This document shows, in pieces, positions 44,863 to 56,366 of a stretch of 64,000 nt of DNA. Each line of letters opens with the position of its first letter. The stretch's first letter is position 1. Position numbers and translations under genes: made by a program. The stretch is from positions 5,642,001 to 5,706,000 of the forward strand of contig JAHWDD010000001.1 in the NCBI GenBank assembly GCA_023897205.1, given 5' to 3'. Under the pieces are notes generated by a model. It saw only the letters and a program-made list of their open reading frames with translations, searched no databases and was not told the DNA's origin. The stretch comes from Exophiala sp. HKRS030 (lineage: Eukaryota; Ascomycota; Eurotiomycetes; Chaetothyriales; Herpotrichiellaceae).

Positions 44863-46047
44863 CTAAGTGGTAGGAATGGTGGATGGAAGACTTCGCCAGT
44901 TCCCATCTTCGCCGTATCCTCGCCAACCCCATGAGATGCAGTAGTGTTTCGCCAGCAGAACAAATTCTTCAACCTCATCCATCCACTCTAAGCCATCGAT
45001 CCGTTCCTTCTCACCACCGTCCACCCATTCTCGCCAGATAAAGTCGACATCAACAGACCTTGAGCCCCCCAAAGTCCCAGCTTCACCGCTCTTGAAACCA
45101 TGGGTTTCCAACCTGGCCCGTTGCTCGGCTAGACCAGCATACTTTTCCAGCGTCTTTAACTGTATACCTCTATTCATGAGATTGTTGACCATCGTCTTGC
45201 CGAATGAGTCATGGGGCCGAATAGGTTCGTATATCACGATGGCCAAGGGAGTTCCCGAGGGAAATAAATTGGAAAAGTACCGTAATACCGCGTCTGCATC
45301 GTCTGGTGGCAGGTAGATGAGGCAGCATTCCGAGATGATGAGCGTCGGTAAGCTCGTATCCAGGCCAGTCAAGCCTGCCTCTTGATGAGGAAGTTGACGA
45401 AGATCTCGTGAGTGGATGATGTACTCGGGAGACGTCAACATGGCACCGTCGTCGGAAATCTCGACCTGGTGAGCGTGCATGTCAACACCTGCAAGGTTCT
45501 TTGCCGCCGCCGAAAATGCAGGACTCCGTAGTTGATTGACCTTTCGCCGCGTATTGGCCTCAAAGTCAATCTCGTGGTAGGTGATGGCCACATCTCTTCG
45601 CGCCTGCTTGAGCCGAAAATATCTTGTGTCACTTCCTGCACCCAACGAAACGATCTGCTTGTGAGAATTTCCTGTCGCAGATAGAAAAGCATCCACGATC
45701 CTGTCAATTCCGGTGGTTCTCGCGTAAGTGCCTTGCGTCAGTTAATGGTGAAGTTCGGTCAGACGTCAACTTCTATTCCTACCTCGATTCATCAAAGGCA
45801 GCCGTCTCGACACGCCTTCCGTAGGAGTCAGCAGGTGTGCAAAGGGGTCTTCGAGATAGCCGGCATCAACTGCACTAAGACGAGACGTGGCTGCATCATG
45901 ATCGGTATTTTGTACGATAGTATCATGCTGGATTCCCTTCGCAGCCGTGGTCCCAGCACCCGCACCCGAACCGCCACGGCCTCGAACTCTTCCTCGCAAG
46001 CCTCCCCGGCGTAGAGTATTGAGATTCGGTATTGATGGTGCAGACAT
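44863..46047 (-). CDS. Leucine carboxyl methyltransferase (PPM1/LCMT1 type)
   Basis: Exons 46047..45783 and 45731..44863 on the minus strand, with a 51-bp intron, give 377 residues. MSAPSIPNLNTLRRGG at the start, followed by an Arg/Gly-rich patch, matches remembered fungal family members. DHDAATSRLSAVDAGYLEDPF and NR-GTYARTTGIDRIVDAFL follow. The SAM-binding GAGSDTRYFRL and the ISECCLIYLPPDDADAVLRYF block are hallmark features. The C-terminal EEFVLLAKHYCISWGW completes the fold. This enzyme uses S-adenosylmethionine to methylate the C-terminal leucine carboxylate of the PP2A catalytic subunit and so helps assemble PP2A holoenzymes. An in-frame upstream Met at 46116 would add 23 residues and is less likely. 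Confidence 0.88.
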
Positions 46048-47730
46048 GTAGGTGGATGATTGGTGGGGTGAGGTGATCGTGGACGTAACTTCGGATCCCT
46101 GCAGGATGCATTGCATGGGCGCCTTTGGTTAAGTGATGCCGCTTTTACTCACGAAGAAGGGCCGCACTGGCTCTATCAGTCAGGTACATATGGATACGGA
46201 CTTCTACAAGAACTACTCGAAGCGACCGTAATCTCGATGTTTGTGTATTTCAACTTCGACGTCATATTCTTTCTATTCTCCGACTTTGTGTCACGACGAA
46301 CACCCTATAGTCATCGCCCTGTTGCGAAGGGGTCCGAGAGTCAGCCAGTGTTGTCAACAAGCCGGACGGAGAATCGCAAAATGAAATCAAGATTTTTCTG
46401 ACCAAATCATTGGGACCGTTCCGGTGACGCACTCATCAGCACGATCAAGTAGCTACAGTACAGAATATGTGCTGCAGGTACGAGTATCCGAGGACAGTCC
46501 TTGTCATGGTGGACCTTGGTGATAGTCTGTACCCATCTTCGATTTTTATTGTTAGCGGTTGCTGCGCACAGACTTATCCATTCATGTCAAATGTAAACAA
46601 CTCGATGAATTCTTCTTCTGAGTTTTGATGGGAAGTGTACCAAGGAACCATACTCGCCGACCAGAAAGAAAGCCTAGTAAAGATACACCACTGATAATTA
46701 TACACAGAAGTACGGAGTACTGTACAGTATATCGTATATGTACTCTGTACACCCTACAAGGTAAAGATAGGCATATAGAGGTTCTCGCATTGGAGGATTG
46801 GCTGCCAAGAATTATCACATGTCAGAAAACAGATTCGGATTGTGAACGGAATACGAGTATTGAGAGATACATAGATCGAGTACAAAGGCTACAAGTGGCT
46901 GAAGGGAATGATGAAATGTTTCCTGTCACTGAGGCGATCCTTCTTCTGCTCATCCCAGAAGTCTGGATTGTGTACTGTCAGCCGTAGAGTCGGGAACATT
47001 CTACGGGCTAGTCATAGGTAGATATCTACTGTACAGTACTATACGAATTACGAGGGACTGAGTGAATGGCCCGGAGAATCTTCTAGGCTGTCCCGAAACA
47101 CCTAAAATGACGATTTGTTACTCCGTATAAATAGGCAACTATTGAACTGTGTCAAATGGTGTGATGGTGGTGCAGTATACTCGGGAACGGTAGATGCATA
47201 TCTCTAGGGCATATTTCACACATGCCACAGCGTTCCTTCAGCATGTTTGGTACCATTCGCAGCTGGTGAAAGTGTGCACGCGACAGGAGGGAGAAAATTA
47301 TCAGGAGTGCCTGTGGTCCCTGTATTTTAATACCTACTTAGGTACCTCGTACCTAGTAGTCTTTATTGCCCCCTAGAGAAATGATGTCAAGGGCAGCCTA
47401 AGGGAGTGAATTAATACGATCAATACTGGGGCAGTTGCGTCAGAGACACCAACCGTGGCTTGTTCGTTCCTACAGCAAAAAAAACTGCCACCAAGTTTGG
47501 TTTCCTTGCACAACTTATTCCCGTCCTTGTCCTCATCATTCCCTCTCCTCCTTTCCAACTTTCCACCATCTTCCCATTCTACAATTAATTCTTCTTCGAT
47601 CATTTGGATCATCATAGCCTTCAATCTCCCATTCTTGGCTGTCGTATTCATCAAACCTCCTTTCTCGAGCCTGTAGCTGTTCGCGTTTGAGCACAAAACC
47701 CACAGCCAGTCTCCCCTGTCCCACGACGCA
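46048..47730. other. Intergenic, about 1.7 kb, with an inverted repeat built on the 9-mer
   Basis: This is the divergent spacer between the methyltransferase (-) and reticulon (+) genes. GTACGGAGTAC (46710-46720) and GTACTCTGTAC (46740-46750) form an inverted repeat matching at 10 of 11 positions around a 19-base loop. Another TACTCCGTA lies at 47119-47127. A C/T-rich leader (about 47510-47600) precedes the reticulon start. No gene was recognised. Confidence 0.5.
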
Positions 47731-49180
47731 ATGTCTCAAGGTGATCTTCTCACTTCAGAGGATCTTCCAACACACACCGACATGTCGACTGTCGACAAGT
47801 CCCCGGCAGCAGCTCCTGCCACCAATGGCACGCCGCTCAAAGACACCGTCGTGAGCAGTAAGGTACGCACACAATCCGAAGCTACCGCCGTCACACTGCG
47901 GACGTAAACTGACAACGATATAGTTCTCATACCTCAATCTCCTTCTTCACCCTTCTAATTGCCCTTAGATGCAGCGGCCGCCGTCAACACCGTGCAGAAT
48001 CACCCCATCACCCAGAACATTGTCAATGGTAGGGCACTCGACTTTAAGAAAATCCACAAATACTGAAAACCAGGATCAGGCCCGGTTGCAACATCTGTCA
48101 AGAACGAGGCTGGTGCCACCGCTTCCGAGTTCAGTGATCTGGCGAATTCTCGTCGACCACCGTCCTACACTGCTGCCAACGATACTCCCTTGACACGTAT
48201 GGGATAAGACACACTACTCTATTGTGTTCCGTTTCTAACATGTGCCTACAGACTATCATTCCTTCTTCTACACCCTGTTGAGTGTAAGTAATGGCGGACC
48301 TTTTTTGGGGGGCACCACTGACAGTTTTCAGTGGAAGAACAAGAGAGCCACTGGCTTGACCTTTTTGTCTGCCGTCGCCTTCATCTTCGCCTGCCGATAC
48401 CTCCCGATCCTGCGCTATGTGTTGAAGATCACCTGGATGACTCTTGGTGGTACGTCGAGGAGCAATTGCGGATGGGTTTGAAAGATGCTGACCTTCACAA
48501 CAGTGGTTACCCTGGCTGAGGCTTCCAGTAAAGCTCTGATGGGCTCTGGCGTCGCAGGTGCGGTTCGACCTCGCCGTTACTACAAAATCCCAAAGGAGAC
48601 TCTCGAATCCTCTCTCGATGATCTCGAAAATCTTATCAACTTTTTCGTCATCGAGGGTCAACGCATCGTCTTTGCTGAGAACATTCCAGTCACAGCAACT
48701 GTGAGTAACCTATCTATTTATTGCATTCTTCGATAAACCTAACACTCCTAGGCCTTCTTCTCCGCTTTCTTGACCTACTACCTGATGAAACTCCTTCCTT
48801 TCTGGGGTTTGTCTCTCTTCTTCACCTGCGTCGTATTCCTAGGCCCATTGATCTATGTCGAGAACAAGGAGGTCATCGACGCTCAGCTTGAATATGCGGG
48901 AGAAGTCATCGGCCAACAGACCAATCAGATCAAGGATTTGACTGCTCAGCACACGAGCAGGGGTTTCGAGACAGTGAAGCAATACACCGGTACCGCCACT
49001 GCTAAGGCCCAGGAGGCCATTGGCAGTGCCAGACAGAGAATCCCATCTCCAACCACTGCCAAATCTTCAATCAAAGAAGGCGACTTCCCCTCCGCCCCAA
49101 AGACCGAGCTTCCTTCAACTTCAGTTGATTACAAGCCAGAGACCGAGAGTATGCCCAGCGCCCAGGCCAACTACGCGTAA
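47731..49180 (+). CDS. Reticulon-like ER membrane-shaping protein
   Basis: Seven exons: 47731..47857, 47969..48028, 48074..48196, 48252..48283, 48332..48449, 48504..48700 and 48752..49180, giving 361 residues. The first donor is GTAAGG after AGC A, which gives SNAAAAVNTVQ; the nearby GTACGC would break the frame. The reticulon-homology region starts at YHSFFYTLLSWKNKRATG. It has two long hydrophobic hairpins: TFLSAVAFIFACRYLPILRYVLKITWMTL, and AFFSAFLTYYLMKLLPFWGLSLFFTCVVFLGPLIY. A hydrophilic loop of about 90 residues lies between them (KIPKETLESSLDDLENLINFFVIEGQRIVFAEN). The amphipathic C-terminus continues with an Ala/Gln/Thr-rich tail. Such proteins insert as wedges in tubular ER and also affect nuclear pore insertion. 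Confidence 0.88.
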
Positions 49181-50098
49181 ATAGCGGGCGCTCAATGATG
49201 AGCTGTTGATGTTAGCGGTGAATGAGGCATGATAGGTCATGACAGTAGGACACGAACCTTGACAACTGCGCGAAGAGCACTCAGAAGTTCAAATAGGAAG
49301 AATGATATCTGTGTTTGTGCGCAGGTTTTGCGGCTGGGAGATCTGCAGAGAGCGAGGCGCAGAAGGAGGTCGCTTGGAGAAGTCAGAGATTGGTAGAGGC
49401 TTCATCAAAGAATGTATCGGGACGAGGAGCGGATTCTTTGACGCCTTCCTAGGCTCCGGGGAAGGTGACGGCAAAGGAGAATAATGCTCTTGAATTTTTA
49501 TTTTTTTATTTTTGTATTGTAAACAAACGAGTATGATTCTGGGCAGTCGAGAAATAACATCCTTATTGGCTTAGTGGATCAAGCATTCCGTTGATGATAA
49601 CGTTGGGGTTGTATACATGACAACATGTGTATCATCCAGCTACACGCTTTCGATACCTTGATAGTAGTTATGATTTCGTGGTACAGGGAGACTGTCAGTT
49701 GCTAAGCAGAGCAAGGACATGTTCCCACAATGCAACGAATTCCAATTTTCAGGAGAGGACTTGATGCTACTATAGACTCGTACTACAAGCACCCAACTAG
49801 GGAATACCCAGGTGAATAACAATGAGAAGAGAGAGAGAGGGCGTGGCTGAGCCCATCGACCAACCGACCCTGACCTTAAAGTACTTAAAATGATAACTCG
49901 GGCTCAAAGACATGATCGACGACGACGACGTTCGTCCTCCTTTCTTCCTTTTGGTAATACAGCAACTGCCCCTCATCGTCGTCGCGGTCGTAATCAACAT
50001 CATCACCACCACCACTTGATCGAATCGTTTCTGAGTTTCAATTTTCGGAACATGCCCGTCCAGACCAAAAAAAAAGAGGCGTTCGTCGACCGACATCT
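49181..50098. other. Convergent intergenic spacer, 918 bp
   Basis: This spacer separates the 3' ends of the reticulon gene (+) and the large Ser/Thr-rich protein gene (-). An A/T-rich stretch lies at about 49494-49530. The frame that continues on the minus strand below 50099 looks accidental. Confidence 0.4.
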
Positions 50099-53000
50099 TC
50101 ATCTCGAGCTCTCGGTACTGAAGATGCCCGGTCTCTGGCCCGTCATGACGATCCTCTTCCTGGGGCCTGACACTTGACCGTCTTCTGCGACACCATTCTG
50201 CCGCTGTGCCTGTGCCCCTAGCCCTTCGGCCACGAAGCCAATGATGTAAGCTCCGGCGCCCAAGGACGCCACCGTCAGGCAAATGACCCTGAGGCGGCGG
50301 GTGAAGCGGCGGCCAAGGCTGTCCTCCTCGTACCCTGCCTCGTCGTTCCGAGGAGCCGCCTCTTCGCCAGGACGAAGGGTGCCGGAGAAGACGTCTTCTT
50401 GTCTCTTGACCTTTGCCCGAGTGTTCGCTTTCGGACTCGACGGGGTCGGTGCGGTGGGAGCTGCCGGACCAGGGGTCTCAATCTCCGCCGGTATTTCATC
50501 AAGAACCGTCGCGGCATGCCGGTCCGCTTTGGTCGATGCAGGCTTGTCGGAACCTGCGTTCGTGTCACTGAGCGGCTTCGGTGGCACGTGCCTCGTCGAC
50601 TTCTTCACAAAGACCAGCATATCCTCTCCACCATCAACAAGGGAGTACTCTGCCTGCTTCAATGTGGTAAAATGCTTCAAGAACTCGGGTGCATGCTTAA
50701 GTCGCCCAAGAACTTCAACGAGATCTGCTCTCTTGTTCGGCATATGCGACGGTTCGTTTACTGGCGACACGATAACTTTCTCTGTCGAGTGGTCATAAAC
50801 CAAACTCAGATATGGAGCATCGCTTTCTCTCGTCCTCAGAGATTCGATGGGGGGGATCTGTTCGTCGTTCCACTCTGGCGAGCCTGATTCTGTGAATACG
50901 GGCTCCGGCACCGTTTCATCCTTGCCGCGCGTGCTGGCTGCATCAACACGAATTACTTTGCCATCAGGCTTTGTCATTGGATCGTCACCAGGAGCAGGGA
51001 TTTCCGGTTCGGAGGCACCAACAACTTGTGCTTTGAAGGTGATTCTTTTCTTGCCAAAATTGAAGTCCGCCGAAGAAGGAACAGTCCACACATGCGATGG
51101 TCTTCCCGACTCAATCGCCCGAAGTGCCATCTTAGCCTCGTGGAGCTCTCTGCGTACTGCCTTTGCTGCATCGACAAGCTCTGCGTACTTTGGCTCGAAA
51201 GTGTTGACATGGGCGTCAACGACAGGATCGGTCACGACTCCCGGTTTCACAGTGGCATTGAGAAGGGGCGGTAGATATGTTGCGCGGGCAGGATCTGACG
51301 ATCTTGATGCAATGGTTTGCCCTAGATCTTCCGATGGGCTAGGTTGGCGATGGTCAACGTTGATCGACCCGTATTCATCCTCGTATATAGCCCGAATGTT
51401 GTTAGACAGCTTTGAGAGTTGAGTTTCGGTCTTCTCCCACTCTCTCCTCGCCCTGGCGGTAGCTTCCCTAAGGGATGTCGTACGTCCGTCACGCTCTTCC
51501 ACGGCTTCAGCGACTTCTGGATCCGGTGTTGAGGACTTGGACGGATTCTGTGGCTTTGCTGTAAATATTGAAGGCGTCTTGCTCAAGGCCTCATCTTTGA
51601 AAACGAGCCTTTTGGTCAAGTCCGCCCACTTGCTTCGTCCAACGAGTCGGACATAGCTATCATAATTGCTGTTCAAGGCCCCCATTGATTGCTTCGTCTT
51701 CGCCATAATACCATCAACATAGCCGCGAATATGACTCCGGACATCGTCGAGACTGTGATTTGCTGGTGTCCACGCAGTCTCGGGTTTTGTCGTTGTCGCA
51801 TCATCGCGTCTATCTTTGAAATCATCCTCAAGTGTCGTCCAGGTGTGCTCCATCTCTTCTCTTGTCGCCTTTTTCCTGTTTTCTACTTCCTGCTTTGTGT
51901 GTCGAGATGTTCGAGTCGCGGCACGAACGTCACTGGCTCGCAAGAGATCCATGTCTTCTTCTGTACTTGGTATGGAGTCTCTGAATATCTTGTCTGTTGG
52001 TGGGCTCGTGATGTCAGAGTTCAAGGTACCGTCCTGCTTCAGGTGACGATCCAGTGATGTTTCGAGCAAGCGGACATCATTTCCTGGCTCAGGCCCGGGC
52101 GCTGCTTGAATTCTATCCAATGCCGGTTCAAGTATGGGATTGGTGGTCTCTCCTGGAGGATGTGACAAGACCTCTTCGACCGCAACATGATCCTTCTCGG
52201 TCTGCTTTCGAAAGCCGACATAACCTTTGGTAGATGTCTCCAGAGGTTCCCTTGCTTTTTCATCATTCCCGTACAAGCCATGGGTTCGAAACCCCTCCTT
52301 TGCCAACCAGTCATCCTTCTTCGCACTCGCATTGATGTGAATCGCACTTTTGGCCTCATACGTTGTGCCCGAGAACAATGGAGTACTGTCGTCTGGAGCT
52401 GGAGATTCACGTTTCTTGTTGTTAGGGAGCCCTCGATCTCCTGCTTCCTCTAGAGCTTGGATATCTGTCATCTCGGTAAACTGGGCAGAGGTATCCAGAC
52501 TGTTTCCTTTCGTTCTGAACATCAGCTCGCGTAAGTTCTGCTTCCTCGAACTCTCCAGGCTTTTTGTGCCACAATCTTTGATTTCATCGGACTTTGAGCC
52601 GTCTAAGCTTGGCTCCGATGTGCCATAGCCATATACTTTGTGCGACTTGTATGTCTTGACGGGAATCTCGACTCCATGTTCTGAAAAGAACACGTCGACT
52701 AAGGAAGCCTTTTCGTGCCTCGAAGGACTGGTATCCCTAGGCACCTTTCTCATTGAGATGGGATCGTAAACATACTCCATTTCGCTTTTGGTTTCCATGG
52801 CTTGGGCATTCTTCTCTGAACAGGGAGTGTCACTTTTCGCTGCAAATGGCGATCTTGTTTCCGGGTTAGATGACGATGCTGGTGAGTCGGCCACAGAATC
52901 CGTGTTCGCAACTCGTGCTCTAGTAGTTTCGGGTGCGTTAATCTTGTCATTTGTCTCGAAATTACTTCTGGATTCCCAAGAGAACGGATCAAAGGATGAA

Positions 53001-53464
53001 TGCCTGGGAGTTTGACGAACATGCGACGGCCTCCCGAAGAGGCATCCGTGAGGGTCTTCTGCAATAGCACGGTCTATCCTAGCTCGAAACGACTCGAAAC
53101 TGACGTCCTCTGGGTTCTCAGATTCGCCCTCCCGTCCTTCGTGAGACTGTTTCTCACTTTTGGAATCCTTAGCAGGATCCGTGGTCGGAGGTTGGTATGC
53201 ACAGTATCTGTTGTCCCAGAATCGATGATTGCCACGTCCAAACCAGTGCAGGTTGACCTTTTTCTCCCGTAAGACTCTTCGTGCAAAGGCTTTTGAGTAT
53301 CTGGACCTCAACATCTTGTGGTGTCTTGCCACACGTTCTTCGAAGTTATCGCCATATGAGTGCTGTGGTTCACTAGAGTGGCGGCTCCACCACCACAATG
53401 TCCTGGCCTGAACCGATGATGGCCGTCGTGCTCGAATAATGGCTGTCCCCACGTAAACGGGCAT
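50099..53464 (-). CDS. Large Ser/Thr-rich protein with C-terminal membrane span, probably mitochondrial, function unknown
   Basis: One uninterrupted frame of 1121 residues. The first 30 residues lack acidic residues and are rich in Arg and Ser (TAIIRARRPSSVQARTL), as in a mitochondrial presequence. The next part is basic (HHKMLRSRYSKAFARRVLREKK). The long middle is hydrophilic and probably disordered, with many charged repeats. A more ordered block near the C-terminus includes YLSLVYDHSTEKVIVSP, VEVLGRLKHAPEFLKHFTTLKQAEYSLV and DMLVFVKK. One membrane span (LTVASLGAGAYIIGFVAEGL) follows at about residue 1075. The absence of introns in 3.4 kb is notable against its neighbours. I recognise a fungal family often labelled serine-threonine rich protein, with no established function. 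Confidence 0.75.
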   Translation of the reverse strand: MPVYVGTAIIRARRPSSVQARTLWWWSRHSSEPQHSYGDNFEERVARHHKMLRSRYSKAFARRVLREKKVNLHWFGRGNHRFWDNRYCAYQPPTTDPAKDSKSEKQSHEGREGESENPEDVSFESFRARIDRAIAEDPHGCLFGRPSHVRQTPRHSSFDPFSWESRSNFETNDKINAPETTRARVANTDSVADSPASSSNPETRSPFAAKSDTPCSEKNAQAMETKSEMEYVYDPISMRKVPRDTSPSRHEKASLVDVFFSEHGVEIPVKTYKSHKVYGYGTSEPSLDGSKSDEIKDCGTKSLESSRKQNLRELMFRTKGNSLDTSAQFTEMTDIQALEEAGDRGLPNNKKRESPAPDDSTPLFSGTTYEAKSAIHINASAKKDDWLAKEGFRTHGLYGNDEKAREPLETSTKGYVGFRKQTEKDHVAVEEVLSHPPGETTNPILEPALDRIQAAPGPEPGNDVRLLETSLDRHLKQDGTLNSDITSPPTDKIFRDSIPSTEEDMDLLRASDVRAATRTSRHTKQEVENRKKATREEMEHTWTTLEDDFKDRRDDATTTKPETAWTPANHSLDDVRSHIRGYVDGIMAKTKQSMGALNSNYDSYVRLVGRSKWADLTKRLVFKDEALSKTPSIFTAKPQNPSKSSTPDPEVAEAVEERDGRTTSLREATARARREWEKTETQLSKLSNNIRAIYEDEYGSINVDHRQPSPSEDLGQTIASRSSDPARATYLPPLLNATVKPGVVTDPVVDAHVNTFEPKYAELVDAAKAVRRELHEAKMALRAIESGRPSHVWTVPSSADFNFGKKRITFKAQVVGASEPEIPAPGDDPMTKPDGKVIRVDAASTRGKDETVPEPVFTESGSPEWNDEQIPPIESLRTRESDAPYLSLVYDHSTEKVIVSPVNEPSHMPNKRADLVEVLGRLKHAPEFLKHFTTLKQAEYSLVDGGEDMLVFVKKSTRHVPPKPLSDTNAGSDKPASTKADRHAATVLDEIPAEIETPGPAAPTAPTPSSPKANTRAKVKRQEDVFSGTLRPGEEAAPRNDEAGYEEDSLGRRFTRRLRVICLTVASLGAGAYIIGFVAEGLGAQAQRQNGVAEDGQVSGPRKRIVMTGQRPGIFSTESSR

Positions 53465-54564
53465 CTTTCCAAGAGTACTATCGAGTTCGCTATTTCAGAG
53501 TCTGAGAAGCGACAGCGGGACGACGAAGCGGCGAAGTGAAGTTCCTAGGGCGTCAAGGCGCAGGTGGGCAAGAGAAGGCTGAGGCGTCGATGGGATACGA
53601 TACTGGTCCTCTGAGGCACACGGAGTGATGCAGAGGTGTTTGGGAAAGCCTGGGTTAGCATAGACGAGTCATTGATTGATGCAGGCAGCAGCAGCGCTTA
53701 TGGAGAGGGAGGACGGTAGATGTAGGTGATCCACGTCCGACAGGTCAATCACATCATCATTGTACAACGTCCACAGGGCAAAATATCCTGACAAGTGACC
53801 AGCCGCGAAGATTCGAAAGTGAGAACGATGATTGAAGGTGAAACAGATGAGCGAATCTTCAGGAAGTCGAGCTGCGCTGTATGTTTAGTAACTCTAGGTA
53901 CGAGTAAGTCGTTGTCGTTAACTCCGTGCTGATGTGTAGAAGCGAGGAGCGAGCGGAGAGGAAAGGATAAGGAGGGGCTCGCGATAAGGATAAGATAACG
54001 ATAAGGCCTTCGTCAGATTGTCCGCGATACACTCCACCACAAGTTGCCGTCCCAGAGTAGCGACATGTTACCTATTTATAAGTACAACAATATTCATGAG
54101 CGAGCCTTATGTCATATACGGCATGCAGAAAAAAAGCCCCCCCGGACCAACGCCGTCGTCTGCTTCATGAGCGCCGCATCTTTCATCGCAAATAGAAAGG
54201 TTGACTGTCCTCCGAGAGCACCAAACCAGCAGACTTTGAGGAGAAGCCCTGAGGTGATTGATACCTGATGTCGTACTGCTGAGCTGCTGAGCTGCGGGGG
54301 CTCTGATCGTGTACAATGAACACCGTAAGAGATTCGTTGCCAGGATATCAGGTTTGAAAGGCGGCCTCGAGAGGGAAATAGGCAACGAGGAAGCATTTCG
54401 GACGGATCCAGCGCCACCTCTGAGATGGTTTTTCTTTCTGGCTAAGCAGACGTTGTCTGTTGTAGCCCGAGCCTGATCCCGAGGCATCCCAGGGTATTCC
54501 CCGTCTATGCTGCTGGACTGATTCCCTGGATACCAAAGCAAACCGCCTCTTCAAACAACGCCGT
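53465..54564. other. Intergenic, 1.1 kb
   Basis: This is the 5' flank of the large Ser/Thr-rich gene and the 3' flank of the Csm1-like gene, both on the minus strand. It contains purine-rich GATAAGGATAAG-type repeats at about 53965-54005. No gene was recognised. Confidence 0.4.
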
Positions 54565-56103
54565 TCAATCATCTGGCCTTCTCTTGGTCAGGGTGTCTAC
54601 TACCCGGCCATAAAACTTGGCTGCGTTCTGCCTCGAAAACGTGATGACCTCGGTTAAGTAACTAGGCATGATCTCAATCATGTCGCGATCTCTGTTGCCA
54701 TCTAGCAGAGGCGTGTACAGAATGTCAGGCTCCTCAAAGTTGGCTCCCCTTACGCCCTCTTGAGGAACGAATAGCTTGAAGTGAAGAGCTGAACGCAGGT
54801 TAGTAGACACTCGCATCGATGATTTTTGGTTACACTTACTACCATTCTGGCCGGTTTGAATGCAGTCAAAGGTATCGCCCGAATCCGCTTTCTTCACACT
54901 GCGGATAATGAGTCCGGTCAAATCGCTGTACAGATCCTCCTTCATCTGCGCATATTGAGCGGCTTGTGCAGCTTCCGAATTGCCCATGGCTGCAGAGCCG
55001 TGCGATTTGCCCTTCATGGCGCTTCCTGATGCCTTTGATGATGTCGCCTCGACTGAAGGGGCTCTTGTAGCTGCCAATTTCGCCTGGAGGGCCTTGACCT
55101 CGTTCATGGCCGTGGAGAGCGAGTTGTTCAAGGCGGTGATTTCGTGCTGCATCCCACTTACTTCGTCCACCCGGCTCTGCAGCTCTGTCCTCAACTTTTG
55201 GACTTCTTGATCCAGACGAGGTTGCGCCGCGAGTGACCTTTTGAGGGAGTTGATAACATCATTCGATGTCTGCACCGTCACATCATGCTCTCGGCGCAAA
55301 GCCTCCATCTTTCCCATGGCTTCGGTGATGCCGAGCTCTTTCAAATTGCGGTATCTCAACTCGGAGTTTTCCAACTGCCGTGTTATGTCTCCCAACTCGC
55401 GACGGAAACTTTCTGTGGCTGCTGTTCCACCTGTTCGTCGTTGATACACTGGCTCCTGTCTTGTCCGAGGCAGATTGCGTGCAGCTGGCTGCGGTCTCGT
55501 AGGCTCAGGCGGCAACAATTCAGACTCCTCTATCTCTTCCAGCGTGTCTTCCCGCGATTCAACGACCGGAGCAATATTCTCCTTCAGGACTTTCAGCTTC
55601 CGCGCACCGGTGGCTTTCTTTGAGGGTCGAGGAGCTTCAGCTTCGTCCTCCGCGTGTGCTTCTTTCCCAGACGGCTCAGTCTTCGTGCTGTTTTTGTGTG
55701 TCCCCGATTGCTCTTGAACCACCCTAGTCTGTTTTTTGGTTTTGGTTTTGGCCTGAACAGCACCCCCCGGCTTCTTTTGCGTTGGCTCAGGGGCGCGCTG
55801 TTCTGTATCAGAATCATGGGCATCGCCATCTCCGGGCTGGTTGACCCCCTCACCCGCTGCCTTGCGCTGCGCTAGGTTCTTCCGCTTTGATGTTGCTTTT
55901 TTGCTCTGTGTGGTCGCAGAGGGTTGCTCGTTTGGTTTGATTTTTTTCGCAGGCATTGTCACTCTGTGCCGTTTGCGACGTTTCTTTGCCTGTGCCGAGT
56001 TGGTCGCGTCCTCCTCGCCTTCTGAGGAGACATCCGATCGATCATCGGCAAAGACGACGCTTTCTTCGATATCTGAATCCAACAGGTCGGCGATAGCCTT
56101 CAT
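54565..56103 (-). CDS. Monopolin complex subunit Csm1/Pcs1-like kinetochore protein
   Basis: Exons 56103..54840 and 54788..54565 on the minus strand give 495 residues. The 51-bp intron has a GTAAGT donor and CTACTAAC branch, and splicing gives QTGQNG-TLHFKLFVP. The start MKAIADLLDSDIEES is chosen over upstream codons that look like 5' leader. The N-terminal half is basic and disordered, full of Lys/Arg/Glu/Ser (KKRRKRHRVTMPAKKIKPN). A coiled coil runs over about residues 230-360 (TRQLENSELRYRNLKELG, then DEVSGMQHEITALNNSLSTAMNEVKALQAKL). The globular C-terminal domain follows: DLYSDLTGLIIRSVKK, PDILYTPLLDG and EIMPSYLTEVITFSRQNAAKFYGRV. These are the marks of Csm1/Pcs1, which clamps kinetochore microtubule-binding sites together. 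It is head-to-head with the Msp1-like gene, 263 bp apart. Confidence 0.87.
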   Translation of the reverse strand: MKAIADLLDSDIEESVVFADDRSDVSSEGEEDATNSAQAKKRRKRHRVTMPAKKIKPNEQPSATTQSKKATSKRKNLAQRKAAGEGVNQPGDGDAHDSDTEQRAPEPTQKKPGGAVQAKTKTKKQTRVVQEQSGTHKNSTKTEPSGKEAHAEDEAEAPRPSKKATGARKLKVLKENIAPVVESREDTLEEIEESELLPPEPTRPQPAARNLPRTRQEPVYQRRTGGTAATESFRRELGDITRQLENSELRYRNLKELGITEAMGKMEALRREHDVTVQTSNDVINSLKRSLAAQPRLDQEVQKLRTELQSRVDEVSGMQHEITALNNSLSTAMNEVKALQAKLAATRAPSVEATSSKASGSAMKGKSHGSAAMGNSEAAQAAQYAQMKEDLYSDLTGLIIRSVKKADSGDTFDCIQTGQNGSKCNQKSSMRVSTNLRSALHFKLFVPQEGVRGANFEEPDILYTPLLDGNRDRDMIEIMPSYLTEVITFSRQNAAKFYGRVVDTLTKRRPDD

Positions 56104-56366
56104 CTTGATGTGCAGAGAGCGCGTTGGTGTGAAGTAGTGAAGCCAAGTTATTGAAGTTCGATATTGCGCTTCGCGCGACACTGGGGGATCCTCGACACAA
56201 AACAAACAACATATGTCCGAAAGTAGTCTAGCTTGAAAGTGGCAACGGTGGCGCATAATGACCGTTTGATCGTTCGAGCCTGCGCCTATCCATACAATGG
56301 ACGACTTTGATGGCAAATTGTTGACCGCTGCAACTCCTCGTTCCAACAACTCATGGGCTCAACTCT
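56104..56366. promoter_or_regulatory. Short bidirectional promoter
   Basis: Only 263 bp separate the start codons of the Csm1-like (-) and Msp1-like (+) genes, so the two share a promoter region. No specific element was recognised. Confidence 0.5.

Noticed and set aside
52270..52310. GGTTCGAAACCCC resembling a tRNA B box
   Set aside because: It lies inside the coding frame of the large Ser/Thr-rich gene, and no A box or cloverleaf fits around it.
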